DNA of 64,000 nucleotides, taken from positions 62,001 to 126,000 of the forward strand of contig NZ_JASHHX010000003.1 of the NCBI RefSeq assembly GCF_030056575.1, written 5' to 3'. Both the position numbers and the translations under genes were made by a program. Below the pieces are notes generated by a model. It was not told where the DNA came from, did not search any database, and saw nothing but the letters and a program-made list of their open reading frames with translations. This DNA comes from Rhodoblastus sp. 17X3. GTDB taxonomy: Bacteria > Pseudomonadota > Alphaproteobacteria > Rhizobiales > Beijerinckiaceae. Each line of letters starts with the position of its first letter. Position 1 is the stretch's first letter. Below are positions 8,853 through 17,983 of this stretch, piece by piece.

Positions 8853-8887
8853 CATTCGGACAAGAAATAACGTTCGGGAGGAACGCC

Positions 8888-10273
8888 ATGCATATTCAAT
8901 CCGCAGACTCCGGTCGCGCGGAGCCGGACAGCTATTTGTTCGGACCGCGCCAGGCCTGGTTCGCCTATGCGATGACCATCAGCCTCATGATCTTCGACTA
9001 TGTCGACCGGCAGGTGATCGTCACGATCTTTCCGCACCTCAAGGCGGAGTGGGGGCTGTCCGACGCCCAGCTTGGCGGGCTCGTCTCGATTGTTGCTGTG
9101 TCCGTGGCCATCTTCGGAACTCCGGCGGCTCTCGTCGCCGACCGCTTCAGCCGGGTCAAGTCGATCGCGGGCATGGCCATCGTGTGGAGCCTGGCCTCCA
9201 TCTCCTGCATGTTCTCGGGAAGCTACACTCAGCTGTTCGCTGCGCGGGCTATGGTTGGATTTGGCGAGGCCGGCTATGGATCCGTCGGCGCCGCGGTGAT
9301 CGCGGGTCATTTCCCGCGGCGCATGCATGCCTCGTTGCTGGGCGGCTTCTTCGCGTCGGCCTCGGTTGGATCTGTACTTGGCGTCGTTCTCGGCGGCTTT
9401 ATCGCCGCCCGCTGGGGCTGGAAGGCGGCGTTCGGGGTCGTCGGCATTCCCGGCCTCGCGCTTGCTCTCCTGTATCTGGCGGTGAAGGACTACCGAACGG
9501 TCAGACTTGTCGCCCATGAAGGATCGGCGCGTCGCGACGCGGTTGCGACCGCCAAACAGATCGCGCACGCCATTTTCCGGCCGAAGACCATGTTGTGGGT
9601 CTGCCTCGGCGGTGCCGCGCAGTTGATCGTCGTCGCCACGCTCTGGGCCTGGCTTCCGAGCTACCTGAACAGGACTTACGGCATGCCGGCCGATCAGGCG
9701 GGCATGAAGGCGGCCCTCGTCGTCCTCGCCGGTGCGTTCGGCAGCGTGATCTGGGGCAATGTCGCCGACCGCGCCGGTCGGAGAGCCTTGACCAGCAAGC
9801 TGCACGTCGTTGCAGGAATCAGCCTCGCGACGATGGTTACGCTGGTGTTCGCCTTCGCCGCTCCACGTTGGGGCATCGTGACGACCGCCAACGCGCAGCT
9901 TGTCTTCATCGTGCTGGGCGGTTTCATGGCCGCTTCCACGGTTGGCCCGGTCGCCGCCGTCGTCCTCAATGTGATGCACCCCTCGGTGCGCGCAACCGGG
10001 GCGTCCGTGTTGTCGCTATTCCAGAACCTCTTCGGCCTTGCCGCTGGTCCGTTCATCGCCGGCGCTTTGTCCGACCGCTGGGGTCTGGAGACGGCGATGA
10101 TGTTCATGCCGTCGTTCTGCATCGTCGCGGCCGTCATGTTCCTGTTGGCCGTCCAAACCTACGAGGACGACGTGAGACATGTTCGCGAGCAGATCGCCGC
10201 GCAGGATAAGGAGCGGAACGCCTCGTCGCCTTTGGGCACGGAAAATTTCGCCAAAGCCGTCGCCGGACATTGA
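8888..10273 (+). CDS. MFS transporter
   Basis: A 461-residue major facilitator with about 12 membrane helices. The conserved loop between helices 2 and 3 is present as ALVADRFSRVKS, with a related GNVADRAGRRAL in the second half. The C-terminal tail is cytoplasmic and charged. It likely imports an organic acid used by the SDR/BKACE genes upstream or exports a product; the substrate is not determined. The GGGAGGAACGCC before ATG 8888 is a strong ribosome site. The next gene encodes an outer-membrane protein, a common pairing for uptake systems. Confidence 0.85.
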   Translation: MHIQSADSGRAEPDSYLFGPRQAWFAYAMTISLMIFDYVDRQVIVTIFPHLKAEWGLSDAQLGGLVSIVAVSVAIFGTPAALVADRFSRVKSIAGMAIVWSLASISCMFSGSYTQLFAARAMVGFGEAGYGSVGAAVIAGHFPRRMHASLLGGFFASASVGSVLGVVLGGFIAARWGWKAAFGVVGIPGLALALLYLAVKDYRTVRLVAHEGSARRDAVATAKQIAHAIFRPKTMLWVCLGGAAQLIVVATLWAWLPSYLNRTYGMPADQAGMKAALVVLAGAFGSVIWGNVADRAGRRALTSKLHVVAGISLATMVTLVFAFAAPRWGIVTTANAQLVFIVLGGFMAASTVGPVAAVVLNVMHPSVRATGASVLSLFQNLFGLAAGPFIAGALSDRWGLETAMMFMPSFCIVAAVMFLLAVQTYEDDVRHVREQIAAQDKERNASSPLGTENFAKAVAGH

Positions 10274-10342
10274 GGAAATCGCAAGATGCTTCAAGACGCG
10301 CCGCGCGCCGAAAATAAGCAAAAAATAGTTCAGGGTGGAAAA

Positions 10343-12166
10343 ATGAAGAGGGGCGGGATTCAAAATGATTGGGTCGCGGCGAATCTGCGCGCAGCGCTGC
10401 TTTCGGGCGTCGCTTGCACGGTTCTCGCGATCCTGGCGCCGCAAGCGCGCGCCGAGGAATTCAAGGTCGGCGACATCGACGTCAATGTTTCCGGCGCCGC
10501 GACCATGGGCTCCGAAATCAGGACGGCCCCGCGCGATCCGGCGCTGATCTTTCCGGCAAACGGCCGGAGAATGGGCGTTCCCGCGACGGCGATCAGCGGT
10601 CCGAACCAGGATGACGGCAACCTGAACTATGGGCAGGGGCAAGCCGTTTCGAGCGTCGCCAAGGCCTACGCCACGATCGATGCGCATAATCAGAATTTCG
10701 GCGTCTTCGTGACCGGAAAGATCTGGGGCGACGCTACCCAACTCTACCAGGATGTCCCGTGGGGCAACTACGCTAACGGATACGCGGCGGGGACGCCGCT
10801 CGGCCAGATGGGCTTCGATCCGCGAGAAAAATTTGCCGGATTCGCGATTCAGCAAGCCTACGCCTATACCAAGCAGAAGGTCGAGGGCGTGAGCGTCGAA
10901 GGCCGTATCGGCGAAATCAACGTCCCATGGGGCTTGTCGACCGCGATCCCGGGCGGCTTGTTCTACGCCGTCAACGCCGTCGATTATTCGGCGGTCGTCC
11001 GGCCCGGCGCGCAGGCCGCGGAATTAACGATCCCGACGCCCGGCGTCTTCACACGCATGGGCTTCCTGCAGGACAAGGCCATTTTTGAAAGCTTTCTGCT
11101 CTTCCAGGGACCCAGAAGCGTGGTGGCGGGCTGCGGCACATTCTTCTCATACGCCGACTGGGCCGCGCCCGGTTGCAACAATGTCTTTTTCAACCCGTTG
11201 TTCGCCGATCCGACGTCCTACCGAACCGATTACGCGCTCAATCGCAAAGCAGCGGCGCAGCCCAACGACATCAATTTTGGCGCCGGCGGCACGTATACAG
11301 CCGATTCGCTGCTGACCAAGTTCGGGCTCTATTACGCTCACGTCGATCAACCCACCCCGGTCGGCAATGGCGTCAAGACCTTGCGTCCCGGCCCCAATTA
11401 TTGGCTTCCGAGCAATCCGGGCGGACTCAATTCTGCGTACAATGTCGCATATCTTGGCGCAGTTGATTCGGGAACGATCAACTTCACGACGCAAATCAAG
11501 GCCACGACACTCTACGGCGAATATGTTTTTAGCCCGAACAAGCCCGTCAATTATAACGCCGCGGACCTCGTCTATCCGCTAGTCGGGCCTCAGTATCCGA
11601 CGCCTTTGCGCAATATATACAATTCTGTGCCTCCAGGCGGAGTTTTTGACGGCTACCATCGACTTGAGGTCGGCAATCTTGGCCTTGGCGTGCGCCAGAT
11701 TTTGCCGCCGATCCTTTACGCCTCGACGCTGACGCTCGGCGCCGAATTCGGTCTCAAGCAGGTTTACGATCTGCCGCCGGGTTTGCGCTTTGGTCGTTCG
11801 GAAGCGTTCGGACAAGGCCCACTCCCGGGCCATCTGTGCAAAGGCCCCGCAGTCCAGTGCACCCAGGCGGGTTACGTCACGGCGAACGCCACAGGCTATC
11901 GCCTGACCGCCGAGCTCCGGTATGACAATGTCCTGACGCCGGGCCTGAGCGTGATGCCGGCGATCGGACTGATCCAGGATGTCAGCGGCTGGTCCTACGA
12001 CGGCGTCTTCAATCAGGGCCGCATGGTGATGCCGCTCAGGGTCAGAGCGGAATATGGCAAGAAATATTTTGCCGAAGTCGTGTGGGCTCCGGCGCTTCAG
12101 ATTGCCACTTACGACAATACGTCCGACCGTCAATTCGTGAACTTCTCCGCTGGAATCCGTTTCTGA
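10343..12166 (+). CDS. DUF1302-type outer-membrane protein
   Basis: A 607-residue exported beta-rich protein resembling DUF1302 proteins. After a signal peptide (about residues 1-38, ending ARAEEF) comes the family-like start with alternating strands (DVNVSGAATMGSEIRTAPRD). The protein ends FSAGIRF, with a C-terminal phenylalanine as in beta-barrel porins. Such proteins often accompany degradation of hydrophobic compounds. The start at 10343 (GGGTGG before ATG) gives a better signal peptide than 10286, which has its own AGGA site and would add 19 residues. It follows the transporter by 69 bp. Confidence 0.7.
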   Translation: MKRGGIQNDWVAANLRAALLSGVACTVLAILAPQARAEEFKVGDIDVNVSGAATMGSEIRTAPRDPALIFPANGRRMGVPATAISGPNQDDGNLNYGQGQAVSSVAKAYATIDAHNQNFGVFVTGKIWGDATQLYQDVPWGNYANGYAAGTPLGQMGFDPREKFAGFAIQQAYAYTKQKVEGVSVEGRIGEINVPWGLSTAIPGGLFYAVNAVDYSAVVRPGAQAAELTIPTPGVFTRMGFLQDKAIFESFLLFQGPRSVVAGCGTFFSYADWAAPGCNNVFFNPLFADPTSYRTDYALNRKAAAQPNDINFGAGGTYTADSLLTKFGLYYAHVDQPTPVGNGVKTLRPGPNYWLPSNPGGLNSAYNVAYLGAVDSGTINFTTQIKATTLYGEYVFSPNKPVNYNAADLVYPLVGPQYPTPLRNIYNSVPPGGVFDGYHRLEVGNLGLGVRQILPPILYASTLTLGAEFGLKQVYDLPPGLRFGRSEAFGQGPLPGHLCKGPAVQCTQAGYVTANATGYRLTAELRYDNVLTPGLSVMPAIGLIQDVSGWSYDGVFNQGRMVMPLRVRAEYGKKYFAEVVWAPALQIATYDNTSDRQFVNFSAGIRF

Positions 12167-12240
12167 GCCTGCGAGTGTCGCCTCGCTCGCGGACACGCCG
12201 GGCGCGAGGAGCGGAATTCTGTTTAACGAAGGAGCAAAAA

Positions 12241-12546
12241 ATGAAATTGAATCGAATTCTTCCCCTCGCCGGCGTTCTGACCGTGCTGGCCGGTGCGGCC
12301 TTCGGTCAGGCTAACATTCCGGCTGGCGCCGGCGCGGGCGCCTATCGGCCGGCGCCAGGCTCCGCCGTTGGCGGCGCGGTAAATCCCCGGCCCGCCGCCC
12401 GGCCAGCTGCTGCCCAGGCTCCCGCGGCAGACGCGACCAGGCAGGCGGTTTCGAAAAGCTGCTCGCAGCAGGCTGATGCGCAGGGCTTGCACGGCAAGGC
12501 TCGCAAGACCTTCCGCGAAAAGTGCAAGCGAAGCGGCGGCCACTGA
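12241..12546 (+). CDS. PsiF-repeat-like secreted small protein
   Basis: A 101-residue protein with a cleavable signal peptide (residues 1-22, LAGAAFGQA). A Pro/Ala-rich linker follows, then one PsiF-like repeat at residues 70-98 with its two cysteines (SKSCSQQADAQGLHGKAR and FREKCKR). PsiF repeats occur in periplasmic proteins of unknown function. An AAGGAG site seven bases before the ATG supports this start. It lies 74 bp after the outer-membrane gene and a strong hairpin follows it, so it is probably the last gene of the transporter operon. Confidence 0.75.
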   Translation: MKLNRILPLAGVLTVLAGAAFGQANIPAGAGAGAYRPAPGSAVGGAVNPRPAARPAAAQAPAADATRQAVSKSCSQQADAQGLHGKARKTFREKCKRSGGH

Positions 12547-12576
12547 TCAAGTAAAAAGTCGTCCTGGTTTCTCGAG

Positions 12577-12606
12577 CGGCGCGGCGCCAAAAAAGCCGCC
12601 GCGCCG
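12577..12606 (+). terminator. Terminator-like hairpin after PsiF-like gene
   Basis: CGGCGCGGCG and CGCCGCGCCG form a perfect 10-bp stem around an A-rich 10-base loop, 30 bases after the stop codon. The following TGGTTTGC is only weakly T-rich. Confidence 0.6.
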
Positions 12607-12933
12607 TGGTTTGCATTGCGTATTACAAGTCGACGGGACGTAGGCCAACCAAACCGCCAGCGACTCCCAGAAAGGAGGCCGAACCGAGCTCCCGAGCGGG
12701 AGCGACGCCCGAGTGAGGGAGTGAAAGGCGGGGCAAATTCTGTAGCATTTGGTCGCAGACCGGCTGCGATTCCAACCAAGCCGCTTCACATCCAGCGGAC
12801 CCAATTAGGTGCCGAATGAACTCATAGAGAACGCCGGCGCCCAAACGCGTGGAAAACGCTCAAAACTGAGCCGCCAGATGAACAACCTCCCCAGAGTTCA
12901 TAACTAGCGCCGGCTCTGGCGATAGATTTGGCT
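12607..12933. other. Intergenic region between convergent units
   Basis: No gene is supported here. The stretch has the small hairpin GCTCCCGAGCGGGAGC (about 12689-12704) and ends about 30 bases downstream of the leftward DUF3422 gene. Short arginine-rich frames on both strands look like noise. Confidence 0.4.
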
Positions 12934-14274
12934 TCACTTTACCTTTTCCTCTTCTCGCGCCCTGATGCTGAGACGCCGGACGCGCTCCATGAAAGCCCAG
13001 GATGCGAGAATCGTAAGGGGTAGCGCCGCCGCCACCATCATGTCAGCGGTGATGCCTTTCGGCAGCCAGCCGGCATCCTTGAGGCCCTTGGCAAGATAGG
13101 TCGTCAGGCCCGAGAGATAATAGGCCAGCGCCGCGATGGAGATGCCCTGGACTATGCCTTGCAGGCGCATCTGCAAGCGTGCGCGGCGGTTCATATCTTC
13201 CAGCAAGTCGCGGTTTTGCTGTTCCAGTTCAAAGGTGATGCCGGTGCGCATGAGATCGATGGCGCGCTGCACTTGAGTGGACAAGCGCGCGAGCCGCATC
13301 TCCACAGCGTTGCAGGTCTCAATCGCGGGGTCGAGCCGGGTGCTGAAAAAGCCGGAGACGGTGGTGTAGGAACCTTCCTTTTCCTCACGGATGAGTTCGA
13401 GGCGGTTCTTGACGACGGCGTGGTAAGCGCGGCTGGCGCCGAAGCGGAATGCCGTGCGCGTCGAAAGCGCTTCGCTCGATGCCAGCAGATCGCTCAGCCG
13501 TTTCAGCAAGTGCTGGCTGGTGCGCGCTCCCTCGGTTTGGCTGAGCGCGTAGTTAATCTCCGCAATTTCACACTCCATACGCGCGAGTTCAGGGCTGGCG
13601 CGCCGCGCTTCCGGGAGCCCGAGCAGCGCCATGGTGCGGTACGTTTCTATATCGAGGAGCCGCTGGACGACCCGGCCGGCTCGGAGCGCGTCGCCCCTAT
13701 CCATTCTGATGAGCAGCCGCGTGAATTTATAGGGGCCGGCAACAAAATCGGTCAGCATGTGCGCTGCAGCGTTCGATACGCGGACGACGCACAGGCTTTC
13801 TGGCTTGAACAGCGGCGCTAGGGATTCGGGCGAAGGGCCGCCCGCAATGATCGCCAGATGCGCTGCCACCACAAGACGGCCCGGCGCCAGAAACGCGATC
13901 TCGCCTTCGCCGAGCGGATCGGGATGCGCAAAGGGGTCGGCTGCGTCCTGCGAGGTGGACCAGGTGTACGTTGTGAACTCGGTATGCTGCTCCCAGCGCA
14001 GCTCCCAATCGCCCACTGCCAAGTGGCAAAATTTGGCATCCTCCGGGGGGCTTTCTGCTCCACTCGCTTCGCATAGCGCGATAAGTGCCCGGCGGTCCGC
14101 GCGCACTTCCGCGTCATTGGTTGCAAAAGCAAAATGATAGACCCGCCGGGGCGCCTCAACGGGAAGGAAAGGGCGCGCGTGAAGTTCGGCAAGGATGGCG
14201 GAGCGAGCTTCGTGTTCTCTCATGCATGCCTGGCCATTCGTCATGCCGTGCCCTCCGTCCGGGCGCTGCATCAT
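12934..14274 (-). CDS. DUF3422 family membrane protein
   Basis: A 446-residue protein matching the DUF3422 family of Proteobacteria. It has a soluble N-terminal part (ELHARPFLPVEAPRRVYHFA near residue 30), a helical middle rich in Arg and Glu, and two membrane helices near the C-terminus (about residues 370-395 and 405-430), a layout reminiscent of CorA-type channels. The function is unknown. The start at 14274 follows GAGGAAG at proper spacing. The frame remains open to 14508, but the extra residues have no ribosome site support. It is convergent with the catabolic operon and may be passenger cargo of the island. Confidence 0.8.
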   Translation of the reverse strand: MMQRPDGGHGMTNGQACMREHEARSAILAELHARPFLPVEAPRRVYHFAFATNDAEVRADRRALIALCEASGAESPPEDAKFCHLAVGDWELRWEQHTEFTTYTWSTSQDAADPFAHPDPLGEGEIAFLAPGRLVVAAHLAIIAGGPSPESLAPLFKPESLCVVRVSNAAAHMLTDFVAGPYKFTRLLIRMDRGDALRAGRVVQRLLDIETYRTMALLGLPEARRASPELARMECEIAEINYALSQTEGARTSQHLLKRLSDLLASSEALSTRTAFRFGASRAYHAVVKNRLELIREEKEGSYTTVSGFFSTRLDPAIETCNAVEMRLARLSTQVQRAIDLMRTGITFELEQQNRDLLEDMNRRARLQMRLQGIVQGISIAALAYYLSGLTTYLAKGLKDAGWLPKGITADMMVAAALPLTILASWAFMERVRRLSIRAREEEKVK

Positions 14275-14624
14275 TTTTCTTCCTCTAATTTGCCGAAGGC
14301 GCCCGGTAGATACCGGCGCATGCGCCTCAGCAATTTTCGTAGCGCCCCATAACGTAAAAGCAGGAATGGTAAAGAGTGTTAACGCGATTGCAAAGTTCAC
14401 CCCTGACTCAGCAACCCGCTCGGGGGGCCAAGATTGCAAACCGCTTGTCGGCGCAGCAAGCGCGGCCCAGTTGGCGGACAACAGCCAAGAGCCAAACCGA
14501 GCGAGCATCCGCTTTTCGGCCGTCTCCAGCCCTTCGGTCTACGACCGCGTGCCGCCGCGAGCGGTCTTCTGCCGGCGGGCGCTAAATAGTGACAATAGTC
14601 CCAAAACGCAGGGGGCTTTCAGAT
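14275..14624. other. Upstream region of DUF3422 gene, with in-frame hydrophobic extension
   Basis: The minus-strand frame of the DUF3422 gene continues open to 14508 and includes a hydrophobic stretch (IALTLFTIPAFTLWGATKI) not expected in this family. It may be a remnant of another membrane protein or chance. The promoter of the DUF3422 gene must lie here. Nothing else is visible between 14509 and the recombinase stop at 14625. Confidence 0.35.
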
Positions 14625-15734
14625 TTAGCTCGATTTCTTGCCTCGCTCCAATTCGTCGGCCAACTGCCGCAAGATGGCGGAAGTCGATTCCCCCGGCCCG
14701 GAATTAGCGGGCTTCGCGAGGCCGCGAATGATTTCCGCCTGCCGATGCGGCGGAAGGTGACCGTAGCTGGAAAAAGTCGTCAGGCAATGTTCATGGCCAA
14801 GGTTCTGCGACCATGCTTTGAATTGCTCGGCGTCGAGTTTGAGTTCATAGGCCAGTTGAACCAGCGTGTTGCGAAAACTGTGCGGATTGAAGTAGGGCAG
14901 CCCGACTTGGGCAAAGGCGTCTTTGAAAAGCGCGCGGACGGGATGCGCATTGGCCCAATGGGCGCGATCAAGACCGCTGGCGACAAAGTGAAGGTTTGGG
15001 CCAGGTTCAACGCGAGATTTCGGGAAAATCGGATCGGCGGGGCCGAATTGCTTTTCCTGCCGCAGATAGCAGACCCAATCGACGACAATCTGTTTGACGT
15101 CGTCGCCGACTGGAAAGAACCATGTCGAAAAGGTCTTGGCGCGTTTAGTTTGTACGTCCCTCGCGTCCTGCTCCAGCAATTCATGCTCAAGATCAATGTG
15201 TTTGAGCTTGAAAGAAACGATGGCGCTGTCGCGGGCGCCCGTCAGGATGGCGAAGGCGACCAGCGCACGGTCGCGGCGCTGGATTTCCGTTTCGGTCGGC
15301 ATAGCGTCGAGAACGATGCGGATTTGGTCCAGCGTCGGGCAAGGCCGGTGGCGATGGGCCGAGGCGATGCGCGCCAAATTTTCGGGCGGGTTGAAATATT
15401 CGGCGTCCGCGTATTTCAAGGACGAGCGATATTCGGATTCCCCGGCCAGCCAGATGAAGAACGCCTTGAGAATGGCGAGAGTCGAATTGATGGTGGACGC
15501 CGAGAGCGGCGCGCCCGTCCGCACGTTGCGCTGCTCCATTAGATGCGCCTTAAATCCGCGCGCCTGTTCGATGTGGAATTTCTTGAAATCGCGGCGGCGA
15601 TTGTAGTCGTCAAAACGCTCCAGGGCTTTGGCCACGGCGTCGAGCGAAGTCTCGTCCCGCCCTTTGACGTCGGCGAGGAATTGCAGGTAACGACGCTTCA
15701 CACGCTCGTTTGCGGGGTGTCTTTTCGCGGTCAT
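14625..15734 (-). CDS. Tyrosine recombinase (second island integrase)
   Basis: A 369-residue phage-type integrase. The N-terminal SAM-like DNA-binding domain covers about residues 10-110 and the catalytic domain about 130-340. Active-site pieces are visible: arginine in ILTGARDSAIVSFK, HSFR at about residue 289, LGHEH and the tyrosine in FSSYGHL. Its start overlaps the stop of the HTH/zinc-ribbon gene (ATGA), so the two are translated together. This pairing recurs in rhizobial islands. It is a second recombinase in one island, possibly from a nested element or needed for excision. Confidence 0.85.
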   Translation of the reverse strand: MTAKRHPANERVKRRYLQFLADVKGRDETSLDAVAKALERFDDYNRRRDFKKFHIEQARGFKAHLMEQRNVRTGAPLSASTINSTLAILKAFFIWLAGESEYRSSLKYADAEYFNPPENLARIASAHRHRPCPTLDQIRIVLDAMPTETEIQRRDRALVAFAILTGARDSAIVSFKLKHIDLEHELLEQDARDVQTKRAKTFSTWFFPVGDDVKQIVVDWVCYLRQEKQFGPADPIFPKSRVEPGPNLHFVASGLDRAHWANAHPVRALFKDAFAQVGLPYFNPHSFRNTLVQLAYELKLDAEQFKAWSQNLGHEHCLTTFSSYGHLPPHRQAEIIRGLAKPANSGPGESTSAILRQLADELERGKKSS

Positions 15735-16207
15735 TTTTCATTCCTTCGGAAGTGAACATTCAGGGAGGGGTGGGCGCTATCGCTTAGGCGTTCCTGTGCA
15801 GGGCGGCGCGTAACCTTCAGATCGCCGCTTGCTACGGCGAGCGTGGCGGTTTTCGTCAGGCGATAGATCAGCGACCCGCAGGTCGGGCAGAGTCCAGCGA
15901 GTTGTCCCGTCGTCGGGGTCTTGGGGATGTAATCCGCCTCGTCGAAAGCCGGACGCTTCGGCGCCCGGCATCGCACACAATAGATTTCACCAGGGCGGCA
16001 AGGCTGCTTGCGCGGCTGGCGCGCTTTCACGAAGGCGCGCAATTCGCTCCCGAGAATCAGGAACGGACGTTTTGGCTCAATGAGCGGAAGGCCGGCGTCG
16101 ATCCATCGGCTTAGGGTGTGCTTGCTCACGCCCAGAAGCTTCGCGGCCTCCGAGACTGAATAGCTCCGATGGATCTTGACGCGGCGGACATTGTGCCGCC
16201 TCGCCAT
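15731..16207 (-). CDS. HTH (MerR/excisionase-like) protein with zinc ribbon
   Basis: A 158-residue DNA-binding protein. Residues 10-60 form an excisionase-type winged HTH (YSVSEAAKLLGVSKHTLSRW). Residues 75-115 contain two Cys pairs, CVRC and CPTC, spaced like a zinc ribbon. It probably directs or regulates the downstream recombinase, whose start codon overlaps this stop. It follows the AlpA-type gene by 3 bp, so AlpA, this gene and the recombinase form one leftward operon. Confidence 0.7.
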   Translation of the reverse strand: MARRHNVRRVKIHRSYSVSEAAKLLGVSKHTLSRWIDAGLPLIEPKRPFLILGSELRAFVKARQPRKQPCRPGEIYCVRCRAPKRPAFDEADYIPKTPTTGQLAGLCPTCGSLIYRLTKTATLAVASGDLKVTRRPAQERLSDSAHPSLNVHFRRNEK

Positions 16208-16210
16208 GCG

Positions 16211-16450
16211 TCAGCCGCCGTTTTCGATGAAAGCGCGAATGTCTTCGACCCGCCACGCGGTAATGCGCGCGCCAAGCTTCACAGGCTTCGGGAAGCGCCC
16301 TTCCTTGACGCCCGCCCACCAGGTCGACCGACCAACGGGGATGGGGCCATTCGGCGCGAGAATGGCGCTTAGGCGAACAAATCCAGTTTGGGGGAGAGTT
16401 TGCATTTTCGTTTCGGGGCGCTTGTTTGCGCCACCGTTGGTTTCAACCAT
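16211..16450 (-). CDS. AlpA-family regulatory protein
   Basis: A 79-residue AlpA-type HTH protein (VRLSAILAPNGPIPVGRSTW, then WWAGVKEGRFPKPVKLG). AlpA proteins of P4-like elements bind DNA and activate integrase genes or act as excisionases. It is the first gene of a three-gene leftward unit with the HTH/zinc-ribbon protein and the second recombinase. Length and motif spacing are normal for the family. Confidence 0.85.
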   Translation of the reverse strand: MVETNGGANKRPETKMQTLPQTGFVRLSAILAPNGPIPVGRSTWWAGVKEGRFPKPVKLGARITAWRVEDIRAFIENGG

Positions 16451-16764
16451 TCTATTTTCTCATCGCATTCGACGACGAGCCGGCATCCGAAAATCTTTAC
16501 GCCTTTCGCAATGCCGGGTAAGGTTGACCCGCTCCTAACTGAGCGCGGGTTAAAACCCTACGAGCCGTATCGACCCTGGCAGGGGTTGGTGCGGCTCTCT
16601 TGTTCTCGTCCGCCTCAATCCCGTGAGGCACGGCATGAACCAGCGCGGTTCATGTTTGTACTTTAGTTCACTATCGTCGGTCGCGTCTGTCAAAATCTGT
16701 TTTCCACAGCCCCTCTTATGTTCTTCGTGCGTTCTTCTTTTTGGACTTGCGCCAGGCCGAATTT
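16451..16764. other. Intergenic region with inverted repeats between integrase and alpA-like gene
   Basis: This stretch contains two palindromes: GCCTCA/TGAGGC (16612-16629) and CATGAACC/GGTTCATG (16634-16654), both with 5-6 base loops. They may be operators for the AlpA-type regulator or the terminator of the leftward integrase gene. The AlpA promoter should lie between 16451 and about 16550. No coding sequence is supported. Confidence 0.45.
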
Positions 16765-17982
16765 TCAAACCGATGCATTAAATTTGAGAACAAGGCCGCC
16801 GCGCCGCATTTCCTCGCAACGGTCGGCCCACCAGTCCATCATTCTTACGCGCTCATCCCAATATTCAGCGCGGGCATAGGCTTTGCGGATTTTGTTGCTC
16901 TCGACATGGGCCAATTGCGCTTCGATGGCGTCGGGATTCCAGAGGCTGCTTTCATTGAGGATCGACGACGCGGCTGATCGAAAACCGTGTCCCGTCATTT
17001 CGTCCTTGCCGAAGCCGAGGCGGCGCAGGGCGGCGTTGATGGTGTTTTCGCTCATGCAACGGCTCGCCGACCGGATGGAAGGGAACAGGAATTTTCCCTG
17101 GCCGGTTATTTCGCGTAAGGCGCCCAGAATTTCGAGTGCTTGCGGCGCCAGTGGGACGCGGTGCGGGCGCTTCATTTTCATACGTTCGCCCGGGATGGCC
17201 CAAGTAGCAGCCTCCAGATCAAATTCCACCCATTCCGCCGCGCGAAGCTCGCCGGGACGGACAAAGGTCAATGCCAACAATTCCAAGGCTGCAAGTGTCT
17301 CTGGCGTTCCTTCATAGGTTTGGATGGCGCGCAAAAGCCCGCCGAACCCTTTCGGTTCGATGATTGCGGCACGATGCTTGACGATTGGCGCGGCCAATGC
17401 GCCCTTGAGCGCGCTCGTCGGGTCGTTTTCGGCGCGGCCTGTTGCAACAGCATAACGGAAGACCTGGCCAATCGTACCGCGAAGGCGGTGCGCCGTGTCC
17501 CTTCGCCCACGCGCCTCAACCGGACGCAGGACCGCCAGAACTTCAGGGGCGGTCAATTCGGCAATCGGACGGGCGCCAATGGCCGGCGGGACAAAGCGCA
17601 ACTGCCATTCCAGTTTGGAAACGGTCGATTCCGCTTTTCCCTCACGCCGCTTCTTGTCCAAGAATTCGGCGGCTATCGTTTCGAAGGTGTTGGCCGATGC
17701 TGCGGCCTTGGCGGCTTTTTCCAGCTTTTTCGCCAGGGACGGGTCTTGCCCATTGGCTAGGCGTCGTTTGGCCTCCTCGCGGGCCACGCGCGCTTCCTTG
17801 AGGCCGGTTGCGGGGTAGACGCCGATTGCCAACGTCTTTTGCGCCTCGTTGAACCGATACGCCAGTCGCCAACGCTTCGCGCCATCGGGCGAAATCCACA
17901 ATTGCAGCCCGCCACCATCGGAAAGCTTGACGATTTTCGTGGCCGGTCTGGCGTTGCGGATTTGAAACTCGGTTAGAGCCAT
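16765..17982 (-). CDS. P4-type tyrosine integrase of the tRNA-Thr island
   Basis: A 405-residue integrase with an N-terminal DUF4102 arm-binding domain (residues 1-85, including KLSDGGGLQLWISPDGAKRW), a SAM-like core-binding domain (about 100-190) and the catalytic domain (about 205-385). Catalytic residues are visible in FVRPGELRAAEW (Arg), GHGFRSAAS (His-x2-Arg), LAHVE and AYARAEYWDER (Tyr nearby). It lies 163 bp from the 3' end of tRNA-Thr, and catalyses integration there. Copies of ATACCAAC surround its start region, so integrase binding may also repress its own gene. Confidence 0.92.
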   Translation of the reverse strand: MALTEFQIRNARPATKIVKLSDGGGLQLWISPDGAKRWRLAYRFNEAQKTLAIGVYPATGLKEARVAREEAKRRLANGQDPSLAKKLEKAAKAAASANTFETIAAEFLDKKRREGKAESTVSKLEWQLRFVPPAIGARPIAELTAPEVLAVLRPVEARGRRDTAHRLRGTIGQVFRYAVATGRAENDPTSALKGALAAPIVKHRAAIIEPKGFGGLLRAIQTYEGTPETLAALELLALTFVRPGELRAAEWVEFDLEAATWAIPGERMKMKRPHRVPLAPQALEILGALREITGQGKFLFPSIRSASRCMSENTINAALRRLGFGKDEMTGHGFRSAASSILNESSLWNPDAIEAQLAHVESNKIRKAYARAEYWDERVRMMDWWADRCEEMRRGGLVLKFNASV

Positions 17983-17983
17983 G

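Noticed and set aside
8081-9979. A 632-codon minus-strand frame antisense to BKACE and the MFS transporter
   Set aside because: Composition (rich in His, Arg, Asp, Gly) is typical of the antisense of high-GC coding DNA, and both plus-strand genes are clearly real.
14275-14508. N-terminal extension of the DUF3422 protein with a hydrophobic segment
   Set aside because: DUF3422 proteins start near the conserved ELHARPFLPVEAPRR region, and the ATG at 14274 has a good ribosome site. The extension is noted only as an open frame.
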